DNA from: Herbiconiux solani NBRC 106740
GTDB lineage: Bacteria > Actinomycetota > Actinomycetes > Actinomycetales > Microbacteriaceae
Assembly: GCF_001571005.1 (NCBI RefSeq)
Contig: NZ_BCST01000009.1
Coordinates: 54,927-118,926, forward strand
Length of the DNA: 64,000 bases
Direction: 5' to 3'
Below are positions 36,318-44,189 of the stretch, in pieces. Position 1 is the stretch's first letter. Each line of letters begins with the position of its first letter. The position numbers were made by a program, and so were the translations under genes. Under the pieces are notes generated by a model that saw only the letters and a list, made by a program, of their open reading frames with translations, was not told the DNA's origin and did no database searches.

Positions 36318-36404
36318 GCACGTCGTGTTCCAGCCTGAGATGATCGTGCGCGACTCGACGGTGCGTTCGGCGGACTAGGGGGCGGTGGGGGTCGCGGGCC
36401 GGAT
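36318..36404 (+). repeat. Right copy of 87-bp direct repeat (remnant LacI 3' end)
   Basis: Encodes HVVFQPEMIVRDSTVRSAD and a stop, nearly the same C-terminus as the intact LacI gene (one Leu-to-Met change; the other three differences are silent). It also supplies the last codons of the membrane-protein gene read leftward from 36980, whose stop overlaps the duplicated TAG as CTAG. Confidence 0.9.
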
Positions 36405-36980
36405 GGCTTCGATCTCGCGGAGGCGGTCCCGCAGCCAGTACTCGTCGGCCGCCCCGAAGAAGTCGGTGACGACCGCGAACGGGACCACGACAGCGCCGGA
36501 CACCGCGTGCACGATGACCAGGACAGCGTGCCGCCCCGTGAAGACGACCTCGTCGCGTGCCACGCCCTGCGTGATGCCCGAGATCCAGCGCCAGTCGACC
36601 GCGACGACGAGCCGGTCGCGTCGGGCGCCTTCGAAGGCCCGGAGTCCCCAGCCGTCGAAGACGAGGGTGAGACCCTGATTCGGGTGCACCTGGGATCCGC
36701 CGATGGCGACAAGAGCTCTCGACATCACGTCCATCCCGAGCGAGTTGACCGTGACCGCGCCGGGAAACCTCTGGCGCATCCGTGCGGTGCGCGAGCCTCC
36801 GATCGCGGCGAAGACCACCACGAGCATCCAGATGCCCAGCGAGACGGCGACCGCGACCAGGATCGTCGTGCCCAGCGGCCACGGATGGTCGCTGACCTGA
36901 CGCCCGACCACGGCGAGCAGCACGAACACCGGCACGACCACCAGGCCGAGGAGGCTCTTCGCCCACTGCCGTCGCGTCAT
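36375..36980 (-). CDS. Membrane protein of unknown function, paralogue of the next gene
   Basis: A 201-residue protein with two N-terminal membrane helices (LLGLVVVPVFVLLAVVG and TTILVAVAVSLGIWMLVVVF) and a soluble C-terminal domain of about 130 residues that looks PH-like: VFDGWGLRAFEGARRD, then VVAVDWRWISGITQGV and a VFTGRHAVLVIVHAVSG strand. The same order of strands occurs in the upstream gene (VFDGVGMHVYRG, EVPWSGIAVIGEG), so the two are paralogues. Its ATG overlaps the upstream stop (ATGA). Function is unknown. Its stop is shared with the duplicated end of the LacI gene. Confidence 0.7.
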   Translation of the reverse strand: MTRRQWAKSLLGLVVVPVFVLLAVVGRQVSDHPWPLGTTILVAVAVSLGIWMLVVVFAAIGGSRTARMRQRFPGAVTVNSLGMDVMSRALVAIGGSQVHPNQGLTLVFDGWGLRAFEGARRDRLVVAVDWRWISGITQGVARDEVVFTGRHAVLVIVHAVSGAVVVPFAVVTDFFGAADEYWLRDRLREIEAIRPATPTAP

Positions 36981-38080
36981 GGGGCAGCGAGGGCTCGCAC
37001 CCGAGCCAGGGCCTCGGCCTCCTGGGGCTTCGTGAGCTGTCTCGAACCGACTGGACGGATGACGAAGCCGGTGCGGGGATCGACCTGCGCGAGCCGGGTC
37101 TCGCCCATCCGCTCGAGGGTGTAGCCGGCCTCGGCCTCACGGCGCGACGCGCGGGCGCCGAGATACAGCAATCCCAGCGACACCAGCGTGCACGCCAAGA
37201 TCACCAGTGTGACCGACAGGAAGGAGCCCCTCGAGGTGTCGGAGCTGGTGAAGGCGATGACGGCAAAGAGGGCTGCGGCGGTGACGAGGCCCACGACGGT
37301 CACGACATTTCGGACGCGCGAGTAGAACGTCGACGAGAGACCGGGCACCAGCTCGAGGCGGGGCGGCGTGACGTAGGAGTGCGCGCTGGGCGAACCGCCG
37401 GGCATCGCGCCGACCGAGGTGCCCGACGACGACGCCGACGGGCCGGCTCCGGACTGGTCGGCACCCGTAACGGACGCCTGCCACGCGGCGGTCGCTTCGC
37501 GCTCCTCGACCTCCGCCCGCAGGCGCGCGATCCCCCGCGCACTGGCGAACAGGTAGGACGCGGTGATCACCGGGAAGGGCACGACGACCCGGCCCGCATC
37601 CGTGTGGATCTCGACCAGCAGAGCGGAACGAGCGCGCGAATTGACGCTCGCGGTGCCCTCCCCGATCACAGCGATGCCGCTCCAGGGAACCTCGAGGACC
37701 GGCTCGATCTCTGGCGAGCCCCGGTAGACGTGCATCCCGACACCGTCGAAGACGACCGCGGTCGACTCCGCCGGGGGCGCCACCGGCAGCACGCCGATCG
37801 TCGCGAGGTCCGCCAGCGCAGCCTTCGTGTCATCGCTCTTGAATGCGGAGAACACCACGGCATCCGGATGCGCGCGGGCCGCGGCGTCGTGCCGTACGTC
37901 GCCGGGCCACTTGACCGCCAACAGGATCAGTACGACCGCTGCCGCCACCGCGGCTCCGACGCCGGCCGCTGCGACGACGGGGGGATCGTCGAACTTCAGC
38001 GAAAGAAAGGCACCGGCGATCGCACCGATCGGGATCGCCAGCAGAAGCCGGAGACCGCGCACCCACCTGCTCGGAATCAT
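36977..38080 (-). CDS. Four-helix membrane protein of unknown function
   Basis: A 367-residue protein with two helices at the N-terminus (residues about 7-55), a soluble PH-like domain (about 95-200; VFDGVGMHVYRGSPE, SALLVEIHTDAGRVVVPF), a Ser/Gly/Pro linker and two more helices (about 265-320), then a short soluble end. It is translation-coupled with the shorter paralogue downstream. Upstream of its ATG lies a GCAGCAGCG tandem array rather than a clear ribosome site, so the start or expression may be affected by the repeat number. No function is assigned. Confidence 0.7.
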   Translation of the reverse strand: MIPSRWVRGLRLLLAIPIGAIAGAFLSLKFDDPPVVAAAGVGAAVAAAVVLILLAVKWPGDVRHDAAARAHPDAVVFSAFKSDDTKAALADLATIGVLPVAPPAESTAVVFDGVGMHVYRGSPEIEPVLEVPWSGIAVIGEGTASVNSRARSALLVEIHTDAGRVVVPFPVITASYLFASARGIARLRAEVEEREATAAWQASVTGADQSGAGPSASSSGTSVGAMPGGSPSAHSYVTPPRLELVPGLSSTFYSRVRNVVTVVGLVTAAALFAVIAFTSSDTSRGSFLSVTLVILACTLVSLGLLYLGARASRREAEAGYTLERMGETRLAQVDPRTGFVIRPVGSRQLTKPQEAEALARVRALAAP

Positions 38081-38092
38081 GGGTTCATCATG

Positions 38093-38170
38093 GCAGCAGC
38101 AGCGGCAGCAGCGGCAGCAGCGGCAGCAGCGGCAGCAGCGGCAGCAGCGGCAGCAGCGGCAGCAGCGGCA
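38093..38170. repeat. Nine-base microsatellite array (GCAGCAGCG)8
   Basis: Eight exact copies of GCAGCAGCG (38096-38167) with partial units at both ends fill nearly all of the 93-base gap between the SDR gene's stop and the start of the membrane-protein gene, both read leftward. Such arrays change length by slippage. Confidence 0.92.
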
Positions 38171-38173
38171 GGG

Positions 38174-39067
38174 TCAGGCGCCGGCGCTGGGGGCGTCCGG
38201 GGGGAAGGGGGCCGGGTAGGGCTCGGCATAGTCGGCCGACCGGCTGACGGCCGCCCACTTCTCGTCCTCCGCCAGAGTGCGGCGACCGTGGGCGACCGCC
38301 ATCTCGGTGGCGTTCACGCCCAATGGCAGGTGGAACGGGAGGTCGTCGCGCTTGGCGACCTGCACCAGGATCTCGGCGGCACGCACCGGATCGCCGGCGG
38401 GGCCCTGGGTGGTCTGGCGCATCCGGCTGTTCATCGCACCGACCGTCTGCTCATACCCTTCGGGCACCTCTGCCACCGTCATCGACGAGCCGGCCCAGTC
38501 GGTCGCGAAGCCGCTCGGCTCGACGAGCAGAACCCGCACCCCGAACGGCGCGGTCTCGGTCTGCAGCACGCGGCTGAAGCCGTCGATCGCGAACTTCGCG
38601 GCCTGGTAGGAGGCGATTCCCGGCGAACCGCCGACCCGCCCGCCGATCGATGAGAACTGCATGAGAAGGCCCCCGCCCTGCGCACGGAGGATGGGGATCG
38701 CCGCCGTCGAGACGTTGTAGACCCCCCAGAAGTTCGTCTCGAACTGCTGGCGGAAGTCGGCCTCGTCGGTGGTCTCGATCGGCGAGACATTGGCGTAACC
38801 GGCGTTGTTGACGATCACGTCGAGGCGACCGAAGTGATCGTGGGCGGCGGCCAACGCTGTCCGGGCCGCGTTCGCGTCCGTGACGTCGAGGGCGAGAGCG
38901 AGCATGCGGTCGGGGTAGCGGGCGACGAGGTCGTCGAGCTGCTCGGGGCGGCGAGCAGAGGCAGCCACCCGGTCGCCGGCGGCGAGGGCGGCTTCGACGA
39001 GGGCGCGGCCGAAGCCGCGGGAGGAGCCGGTGATGAACCAGGTCTGAGGCGAAGGTGTCGTGGTCAT
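38174..39067 (-). CDS. Short-chain dehydrogenase/reductase
   Basis: A 297-residue classical SDR oxidoreductase with the cofactor motif TGSSRGFG (residues 14-21), NNAG at 87-90 and the active-site pair Y154 and K158 in SYQAAK, preceded by the catalytic Ser in the QFSSIGG strand. An Arg after the glycine motif (SARRPEQ) suggests NADP(H). The substrate is unknown. It is divergent from a TetR regulator with two palindromes between them, so it is most likely the TetR target. It runs toward the GCAGCAGCG array. Confidence 0.88.
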   Translation of the reverse strand: MTTTPSPQTWFITGSSRGFGRALVEAALAAGDRVAASARRPEQLDDLVARYPDRMLALALDVTDANAARTALAAAHDHFGRLDVIVNNAGYANVSPIETTDEADFRQQFETNFWGVYNVSTAAIPILRAQGGGLLMQFSSIGGRVGGSPGIASYQAAKFAIDGFSRVLQTETAPFGVRVLLVEPSGFATDWAGSSMTVAEVPEGYEQTVGAMNSRMRQTTQGPAGDPVRAAEILVQVAKRDDLPFHLPLGVNATEMAVAHGRRTLAEDEKWAAVSRSADYAEPYPAPFPPDAPSAGA

Positions 39068-39076
39068 GCGCTTATT

Positions 39077-39115
39077 ACAACACTGTTGTGTTAATAATGC
39101 AACCGCGTTGCATTA
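39077..39115. promoter_or_regulatory. Two palindromes in the SDR/TetR divergent promoter
   Basis: ACAAC-ACT-GTTGT (39077-39089) and TAATGCAAC-CGC-GTTGCATTA (39095-39115, perfect 9-bp arms) lie in the 58-base region between the two starts. One site per gene fits TetR repression of both. Confidence 0.75.
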
Positions 39116-39125
39116 GGATACCGGT

Positions 39126-39800
39126 ATGGCAAATCAGAGGTTCCAGCGCGCCCGCTCGAGCGAGGCGAAGGCGCAGCGGGGGGCCGACATCCTCGCAGCG
39201 GCCCGCGTGATCGGCGAGCAGCACGGGATCCGCCGGGTCACCCTCACGGACATCGCCGACGCGGTGGGGATGCACAAGTCGGCGCTGCTCCGGTACTTCG
39301 AGACCCGGGAGCAGATCTTCCTGCGGCTGACCGCCGAGGGGTGGCGGGAGTGGGGGCCGGCCCTCCGCGCCGAACTCGACGATCTGGACGGCACGGATAG
39401 CCCGGGTGCCGGTGCGCCCGGGTCGGTCGCGCGGGTGGTCGCGCACTCGCTCGCCATCCGGCCGCTGTTCTGCGATCTGCTCGCCCAGGCTCCACTCAAC
39501 CTCGAGCGAAACGTCTCGCTCGACTCGGTTCTCGCCTTCAAGCTCGTGACACTCGAGGAGGTCGACGGCATCTCGACGTCGCTCCGCCGGATACTGCCGG
39601 AACTCACCGAGTCGGACGCCGTCGACGTGATCGCCGCCGCGACGTCGCTCTCGGGCGCGTTCTGGCAGATGGCGACGCCCGGGGCGACGGTGGAGAACCT
39701 GTATCGGGAAGACCCGCGTCTCGTGCACGCCGTCGTCGAGGTGGAGCCGCGGGTGACGCGCATCCTGACCGCTCAGCTCACCGGGTTGACCGGACACTGA
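39126..39800 (+). CDS. TetR-family repressor of the SDR gene
   Basis: A 224-residue regulator. The N-terminal helix-turn-helix (RVTLTDIADAVGMHKSALLRYF, about residues 38-59) is of the TetR kind and the rest is a helical ligand domain. The divergent SDR gene and the intervening palindromes suggest local repression lifted by a small hydrophobic molecule handled by the SDR. The ligand is unknown. It is followed in the same direction by an EamA exporter gene after 77 bases. Confidence 0.86.
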   Translation: MANQRFQRARSSEAKAQRGADILAAARVIGEQHGIRRVTLTDIADAVGMHKSALLRYFETREQIFLRLTAEGWREWGPALRAELDDLDGTDSPGAGAPGSVARVVAHSLAIRPLFCDLLAQAPLNLERNVSLDSVLAFKLVTLEEVDGISTSLRRILPELTESDAVDVIAAATSLSGAFWQMATPGATVENLYREDPRLVHAVVEVEPRVTRILTAQLTGLTGH

Positions 39801-39865
39801 CGATCGAGCGCCGGCCGATGGTCGGCCAGGCCCAGGGAGCGGCGGCGGGGCGGGGTGGCAGCCAA

Positions 39866-39871
39866 TAGGGT
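39866..39871 (+). promoter_or_regulatory. -10 box of the EamA gene, leaderless arrangement
   Basis: TAGGGT ends six bases before the ATG at 39878. Confidence 0.45.
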
Positions 39872-39877
39872 CGAGGG

Positions 39878-40783
39878 ATGAGCGACGAACGGCGGGACGC
39901 GCGGCGCACGAGCGTCGGGGCCGCGACCCAGCTGGGTACCGAGGTGAGCATCAACCTCGGGTCGGCGCTGGCCGGGCTGGTCATTCCGCTGGTCGGGGTG
40001 TTCGCTGTGGTGGCGGCACGGCAGGTCGTGATGGCGGCCGCGATGCTGCCGTTCTACCGGCCGACGCGCGCCGGTTTCACGTGGCGGCGGCTCTGGCCCG
40101 CGATCGCGCTCGGCGTGGTGCTGGCGGCGATGAACCTGTCGTTCTACCAGTCGGTGCACCTGCTCGGGCTGGGGATCGCGGCGACGATCGAGTTCCTCGG
40201 GCCGCTGACGATCGCCCTGCTCGCGAGCCGGCGGCTGCTCGACGTCGTCTGCGCGGTCGCGGCGGGCGCCGGCGTCGTGCTGCTCACCGGGTTCGACGGC
40301 ACGATCAACGTGCTCGGCGTCGTGCTGGCCCTGACCGCCGCCGCCTCGTGGGCCTTCTACATCGTGCTGACCCGACGGGTCGCCACCCGCCTGCCGGGGC
40401 TTGAGGGCATCACGGTCGCGGGGGTCGTGAGCCTCGCCATCCTGCTGCCGTTCGCGATCGTCACCTTCGACCCGGCCGCGTTCGACTGGGGCGTGATCGC
40501 GCTGCTTGTGGGGGTGGGCATCCTGTCGTCGGCGCTGCCCTACAGTCTCGACACGTTCATCCTGCGCCGCATCACCCCGCGCCTCTACGCCATCATCACG
40601 GCCTTCGGCCCCGTGGTGGCCGCGCTCTTCGGCTGGCTCATCCTCTCGGAGCAGTTCTCCCTGCTCGAGGTCATCGCGATCGCCATCGTGTGTGCGGCCG
40701 CCGGCACCGCCATCGCCACCCAACGCGACCCCGCCCCCACCCCCCTCGACCCGTCACTCATTGCCGCTACCCGCCTCGAATAG
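39878..40783 (+). CDS. EamA-family (DMT superfamily) exporter, RhtA-like
   Basis: A 301-residue integral membrane protein with about ten helices in two repeated EamA halves (first starts near GSALAGLVIPLVGVFAVVAAR, second near GVVLALTAAASWAFYIVLTRR). Glutamate in AATIEFLGPL and the SSALPYSLDTFILRRITPRLYAI region are typical for the amino-acid/metabolite exporters RhtA/RhaT-like EamA. The last 12 codons and the stop lie within a copy of the dispersed palindrome, so the C-terminal sequence LDPSLIAATRLE comes from the repeat. The transported compound is unknown. Confidence 0.84.
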   Translation: MSDERRDARRTSVGAATQLGTEVSINLGSALAGLVIPLVGVFAVVAARQVVMAAAMLPFYRPTRAGFTWRRLWPAIALGVVLAAMNLSFYQSVHLLGLGIAATIEFLGPLTIALLASRRLLDVVCAVAAGAGVVLLTGFDGTINVLGVVLALTAAASWAFYIVLTRRVATRLPGLEGITVAGVVSLAILLPFAIVTFDPAAFDWGVIALLVGVGILSSALPYSLDTFILRRITPRLYAIITAFGPVVAALFGWLILSEQFSLLEVIAIAIVCAAAGTAIATQRDPAPTPLDPSLIAATRLE

Positions 40784-40809
40784 CGACAACAACTGACGTC
40801 TCGCGGACC
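40746..40809. repeat. Dispersed palindromic element, copy 3 (overlaps EamA stop)
   Basis: Left arm CCGTCACTCATTGCCGCTA, right arm TAGCGACAACAACTGACG and a tail CTCGCGGAC. The right arm is close to consensus and the left, coding arm has drifted. Convergent EamA and binding-protein genes lie to its sides. With copy 4 it frames 40.8-44.9 kb. Confidence 0.85.
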
Positions 40810-41020
40810 TGTGGCGACCCTCTCGAGCGAATGCCCCTCGAACCAACGCCACAGGCCGTACTCGACGACCCACGGTGAGGCCGTCGCCGCGAAGCGACGA
40901 CAGCCGAACACATCGCGTCGCGCCGGGCAAGGACCGGCGCGACCCGGTGGAGCCGCGCCGCAGGCACGGCCCCACCGGCAGCTAACACAGCCCGCAGCTC
41001 ACGCCCAGGCTGCCAGCACC
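40810..41020. other. Intergenic stretch without a recognised gene
   Basis: About 210 bases between convergent genes. It holds several short inverted repeats, such as CCTGTGGCG (40807-40815) with CGCCACAGG (40848-40856), and GCGACG with CGTCGC near 40890-40920. No reading frame with convincing protein character or RNA gene is seen; it may contain the terminators of both neighbours. Confidence 0.5.
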
Positions 41021-42241
41021 CTAAAAACCGATAGAAGGATCGATGAACTCATTAGTCACGATCGCCCCCGGCGTCAGCCCCTCCGCCGGCGGCGTGCCCT
41101 GCTCGTCGAAGAGCGGCGTCGTGATGTCGATGATCTTCTGCACCCGGTCGAGGTCGAAGTTGCCGACGGTCGCGTCGTCGCCGTTGCCGACGAGTCCGAG
41201 CTCGACCTGCGCCTTGACCGAGTAGTCGGCCACGCCCTGCGTGTAGACCCAGCCGTTGTCGAACTGGTCGACGGCCTTGAGGATGAGCGTGTTCGTCGCC
41301 GCCGGGTCGGTGTAGTAGTCGACGGTGGCCTGCTGGATGACCGGCACCAGCTTCTTCAGGCACGGCGAGAGCGACTCGAGGTCACCGGTGCGCACCGAGA
41401 GCGCCGAGGCGTAGATCGGGTAGCCGGCGTCGTGGATCAGCTGGAAGGCCACCGGCTTCGCCCAGTCGGTGATCTCGTTCTGGTACACGTACGGTTCGAC
41501 GGTCGCGAAGCCCTGCTGCGCATCCTTCCCGTCGGCCGCGATGAAGCTCGCGGGGGTGCCGTCGTAGCTGCCGTCGACGTGGGCGGCGGGCAGGATGCCG
41601 GAGCCCATCAGGTACTCCATGTACGCGGCGCCGCCGAAGTACCGCACCACCGCATCCGTCTTGCCGAGGTCGGCGATCGTCTTCACGTCGGGGTAGGTCG
41701 CGGGATCCCACATGATTATCTGCGGCCCCACCTCGAACGGCGCGAAGACGGCCGTGGTCGGCATGTCGGCCGAGAGCTGCACAGCCTCGTCGGTGTTGGC
41801 GTAGCCGAGCGTGATCTCGGGGTCGGTGTACTGCTGGCTGGTGACGGTCTGGAAGCCGATCGCCGGGCCGCCCGAGCGCACCTCGACGTTCACCCCGGTG
41901 TACTGACCGCTCGCGAACAGCGGCCCGGAGACCGACTTGTTCTGGGCGTCGATCGTGGCGTCGGGTCCGATCAGTTGGTACAGGTTGCCCTGCTCGGCCT
42001 CGGGGTTCCAGTCGGTCTGGATGACGATGTTGGCCGGGCAGTCGCCCGAGAGGTCGATCGGGCCGACGGTCAGGCCGGCCGCGGCGGCGGCACCGGGGTC
42101 GCCGTTCGAGGTGGTGCCCGAGCCTGCGGCACAGCCGCTCAGCAGGGCGACGGATGCGGCGAGCGCGCCCGCGGCGACGGCAGCGCGCCGGATGGTGGCG
42201 GCCCGGCGGATGGCGGGTGCGCGACGGATGGTGGGGGTCAT
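41021..42241 (-). CDS. ABC-type substrate-binding lipoprotein without adjacent transporter genes
   Basis: A 406-residue extracytoplasmic binding protein. An Arg-rich start (several RRA repeats) leads to a lipobox LLSGC. The mature part has IVIQTDWNPEAEQGNLYQLI, resembling the NitT/TauT (ThiY/SsuA) group, FEVGPQIIMWDPATYPDVKTIADLG and a late TDPAATNTLILKAVDQFDNGW, so it probably binds a small nitrogen- or sulfur-containing compound. ATG 42241 follows AAGGAG. No permease or ATPase is near, so it must share a transporter encoded elsewhere or be a remnant. It lies downstream of the flavin-reductase gene in a GntR-linked group. Confidence 0.8.
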   Translation of the reverse strand: MTPTIRRAPAIRRAATIRRAAVAAGALAASVALLSGCAAGSGTTSNGDPGAAAAAGLTVGPIDLSGDCPANIVIQTDWNPEAEQGNLYQLIGPDATIDAQNKSVSGPLFASGQYTGVNVEVRSGGPAIGFQTVTSQQYTDPEITLGYANTDEAVQLSADMPTTAVFAPFEVGPQIIMWDPATYPDVKTIADLGKTDAVVRYFGGAAYMEYLMGSGILPAAHVDGSYDGTPASFIAADGKDAQQGFATVEPYVYQNEITDWAKPVAFQLIHDAGYPIYASALSVRTGDLESLSPCLKKLVPVIQQATVDYYTDPAATNTLILKAVDQFDNGWVYTQGVADYSVKAQVELGLVGNGDDATVGNFDLDRVQKIIDITTPLFDEQGTPPAEGLTPGAIVTNEFIDPSIGF

Positions 42242-42361
42242 TCGGATTCTCCTTGGCTGGATGGGACAGGGCTGGTGCTGTGGTGCAGTCGAAGGGATGC
42301 GGATGGGGAGGCGGAGGCGGATGCGGCGGCGGATGCGGCGGCGAAGGTGACCGCCCCGCAC

Positions 42362-42985
42362 TCAGAGCTCGTCGATGTCGGTCGCGACAGCCGCCCCGCG
42401 CACGGCGAACCGGTCGCGCGTGGTCGTGTAGAAGCTGGCGCCGAACCGGGCCACCGGCGCGTAGTCGGCGAGGCGGACGCGCCAGGCATCCGTGTCGATC
42501 AGGTCGTCGCGGGTGTGGAGCGAGACGATCCGCCCGATCACGATCTCCCGGCTCTCGGTGAGCAGCGTCTCGTGCAGCACGCACTCGAACGCGACCGGGG
42601 CCGCCTCGATCGTGGGCGGCACGACCTTCTGCGACGGCCGGGTCGACAGGCCCACCGCCTCGAGCTCGCTGACCCCGTGCGGCAGCTTCTCGGCGCAGCG
42701 GTCGGCCGCCTCGGTGAGCGCCTCGTCGACCATGTGCACCACGAACTCGCCGCTCGACTCGATATTGCGCGCGGTGTCGCGCCGGCTGTCCGCGCTGCGG
42801 TTGAGGCTGACGAGCAGGAGCGGCGGCTCCTCCCCCAGCATGCAGAACATGCTGAACGGAGCCGCGTTCACGACGCCCGCCGCATCCACGGTGGTGACGA
42901 AGGCGATCGGCCGGGGCACGATCAGGCTCGCCATCAGCTTGTACCGCGGGTATTCACCGATCTCGGCGAAGTCGACGTCAGGCAC
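42362..42985 (-). CDS. Flavin-reductase-like (FMN-binding) protein
   Basis: A 207-residue protein of the flavin reductase-like domain (split-barrel) family, with RYKLMASLIVPRPIAFVTTVD at the FMN site, NAAPFSMFCMLGEEPPLLLVSLN and RDTARNIESSGEFVVHMVDE. It would reduce flavin or use bound FMN in an oxidoreductase. GTG 42985 overlaps the end of the DUF1989 gene by eight bases, so translation is coupled. In this group it may feed reduced flavin to a monooxygenase not present here. The following binding-protein gene starts 120 bases later after a GGATGC-rich stretch. Confidence 0.83.
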   Translation of the reverse strand: MPDVDFAEIGEYPRYKLMASLIVPRPIAFVTTVDAAGVVNAAPFSMFCMLGEEPPLLLVSLNRSADSRRDTARNIESSGEFVVHMVDEALTEAADRCAEKLPHGVSELEAVGLSTRPSQKVVPPTIEAAPVAFECVLHETLLTESREIVIGRIVSLHTRDDLIDTDAWRVRLADYAPVARFGASFYTTTRDRFAVRGAAVATDIDEL

Positions 42986-44090
42986 GATGACTCTCTGCCC
43001 ACCAGCCGAGCAGCAGGTCGCGGAGTGCCGCCCCCTCGTCGCCGGGGTACCGCACCCGGTCCCACTCGGCCGTGGCGAGCGCGAGCGTGTCCGCATCCAG
43101 CGTCACCTCGACGGCGTCGTAGACGACCGGGGTGTTGACGAACCCGGGGCGGTAGGACGGGTCTCGGGTGAGCGCGCGCTCGGTGCGGATGACCGGCTGC
43201 CGGAACTGCTCGACCGTGCGCTGCGTGTCGTAGGCGCGCAACTCGGGCACGGCGTCGAGGTCGGCGGCCGAGGCCCGCCAGCGCTGCACCCGCACGGGCT
43301 TGATCGAGAAGTTGCTGGTCTTCATCACGTCGGCGCCGCAGATGTTGGGCACCGCGAGCACGTCCATCACGGCGAGCAGCTCGACGTGATCGCCCGGCAC
43401 CGACGACTGGCGGTGGATGACGGGCATCCCGTCGTCGACGCTCGTGGCCATGAAGAAGTTGAACGAGTCGTGCACGTCGTCCGGCGTCAGGCCGTACTCA
43501 CGCTGGGCCTCGGCCTGGATGTCGGCGCAGTTCGTGTGCGCCGCGAAGCCGTACGCGGTCTCGTAGAGGTTCGCGCTGCAGCGCGGGAAGACGACGTCGT
43601 TGCAGTGCGCCGTGTCGGCGAGCAGGAACATCATCGCCCGCTCGCGCGGCGGCGACGACCAGAGGAAGTCGCCCGGCCCGGGGTTGATGCCGTGCAGCGT
43701 GCGGGTGCGGCCGGTGTGGAAGAACTCGCGGTAGTCGTGCAGGTTGAAGCAGTTGAAGTCGACGCACTGCGCGCCGTCGATCTGCTCGATGCGCAGCAGT
43801 TCGCCCGCGGCGACCTCGATCGCCTTGCCGGTTCCGGGCTCGAGCACCCACTCCTCCAGCAGCTCGCGCTCGGCGGGCACCGGATGCGCGAGGCGGCTCC
43901 GCCAGTCGTCGACCCGCCCCGAGACGGCGGGCACCGGCAGGCGCGAGACGGTTCCGGATGCGCGCTCCCGCACGGCCCGCGCCACCAGCCCGGCGAGGTC
44001 GGTCGCCTCACCCGCCGCGAGGCTGCGGTCGAGCAGCTCGCGCTGCTGGGCGTTGAGGTGGAGCGTGAGGCGGGTGAGGAGATCGGTCAT
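42978..44090 (-). CDS. DUF1989 (urea-carboxylase-associated) family protein
   Basis: A 370-residue protein; its last 270 residues are DUF1989: WVLEPGTGKAIEVAAGELLRI, AQCVDFNCFNLHDYREFF, GINPGPGDFLWSSPPRERAM and AHCNDVVFPRCSANLYE. Some DUF1989 proteins are carboxyguanidine deiminase subunits acting with a guanidine or urea carboxylase. Here there is no carboxylase, no second DUF1989 gene and no allophanate hydrolase, so that role is not supported. The first 70 residues form an additional helical region with several Leu/Arg. It is divergent from a GntR regulator. The substrate is unknown. Confidence 0.8.
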   Translation of the reverse strand: MTDLLTRLTLHLNAQQRELLDRSLAAGEATDLAGLVARAVRERASGTVSRLPVPAVSGRVDDWRSRLAHPVPAERELLEEWVLEPGTGKAIEVAAGELLRIEQIDGAQCVDFNCFNLHDYREFFHTGRTRTLHGINPGPGDFLWSSPPRERAMMFLLADTAHCNDVVFPRCSANLYETAYGFAAHTNCADIQAEAQREYGLTPDDVHDSFNFFMATSVDDGMPVIHRQSSVPGDHVELLAVMDVLAVPNICGADVMKTSNFSIKPVRVQRWRASAADLDAVPELRAYDTQRTVEQFRQPVIRTERALTRDPSYRPGFVNTPVVYDAVEVTLDADTLALATAEWDRVRYPGDEGAALRDLLLGWWAESHRA

Positions 44091-44124
44091 GTCCTACAGT
44101 ATGCGGTACATCAGGTTTCGGTAT

Positions 44125-44183
44125 ACGTAAACTCTACGTTTCGTGCACGTTACAGCGGCCGTGTGCGTCGGTTGTCGTATACT
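44125..44183. promoter_or_regulatory. GntR operator candidates and leaderless -10
   Basis: The inverted repeat ACGTA-AACTC-TACGT (44125-44139) lies midway in the divergent gap, and GTATAC occurs at 44121. TATACT (44178-44183) is six bases before the GntR ATG, so its mRNA is probably leaderless. The repeat is the most likely GntR binding site. Confidence 0.6.
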
Positions 44184-44189
44184 CGCCGC

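Noticed and set aside
37379..38653. A plus-strand frame with a poly-Ala run coded by the GCAGCAGCG array
   Set aside because: It is antisense to the membrane-protein and SDR genes, and the Ala run is only a translation of the microsatellite.
40807..40856. A tRNA-like pairing (CCTGTGGCG with CGCCACAGG, and CTCGAACC between)
   Set aside because: The element is too short (about 50 bases), has no anticodon arm and no proper T-loop, so it is not a tRNA gene.
42296..42350. GGATGC/GGC-rich repeats between the flavin-reductase and binding-protein genes as a regulatory array
   Set aside because: Units are irregular, and GGATGCG is frequent throughout this DNA, so no specific function is supported.
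42978..44090. Guanidine or urea carboxylase pathway based on DUF1989
   Set aside because: No carboxylase, allophanate hydrolase, second DUF1989 gene or guanidine riboswitch is present in the neighbourhood.
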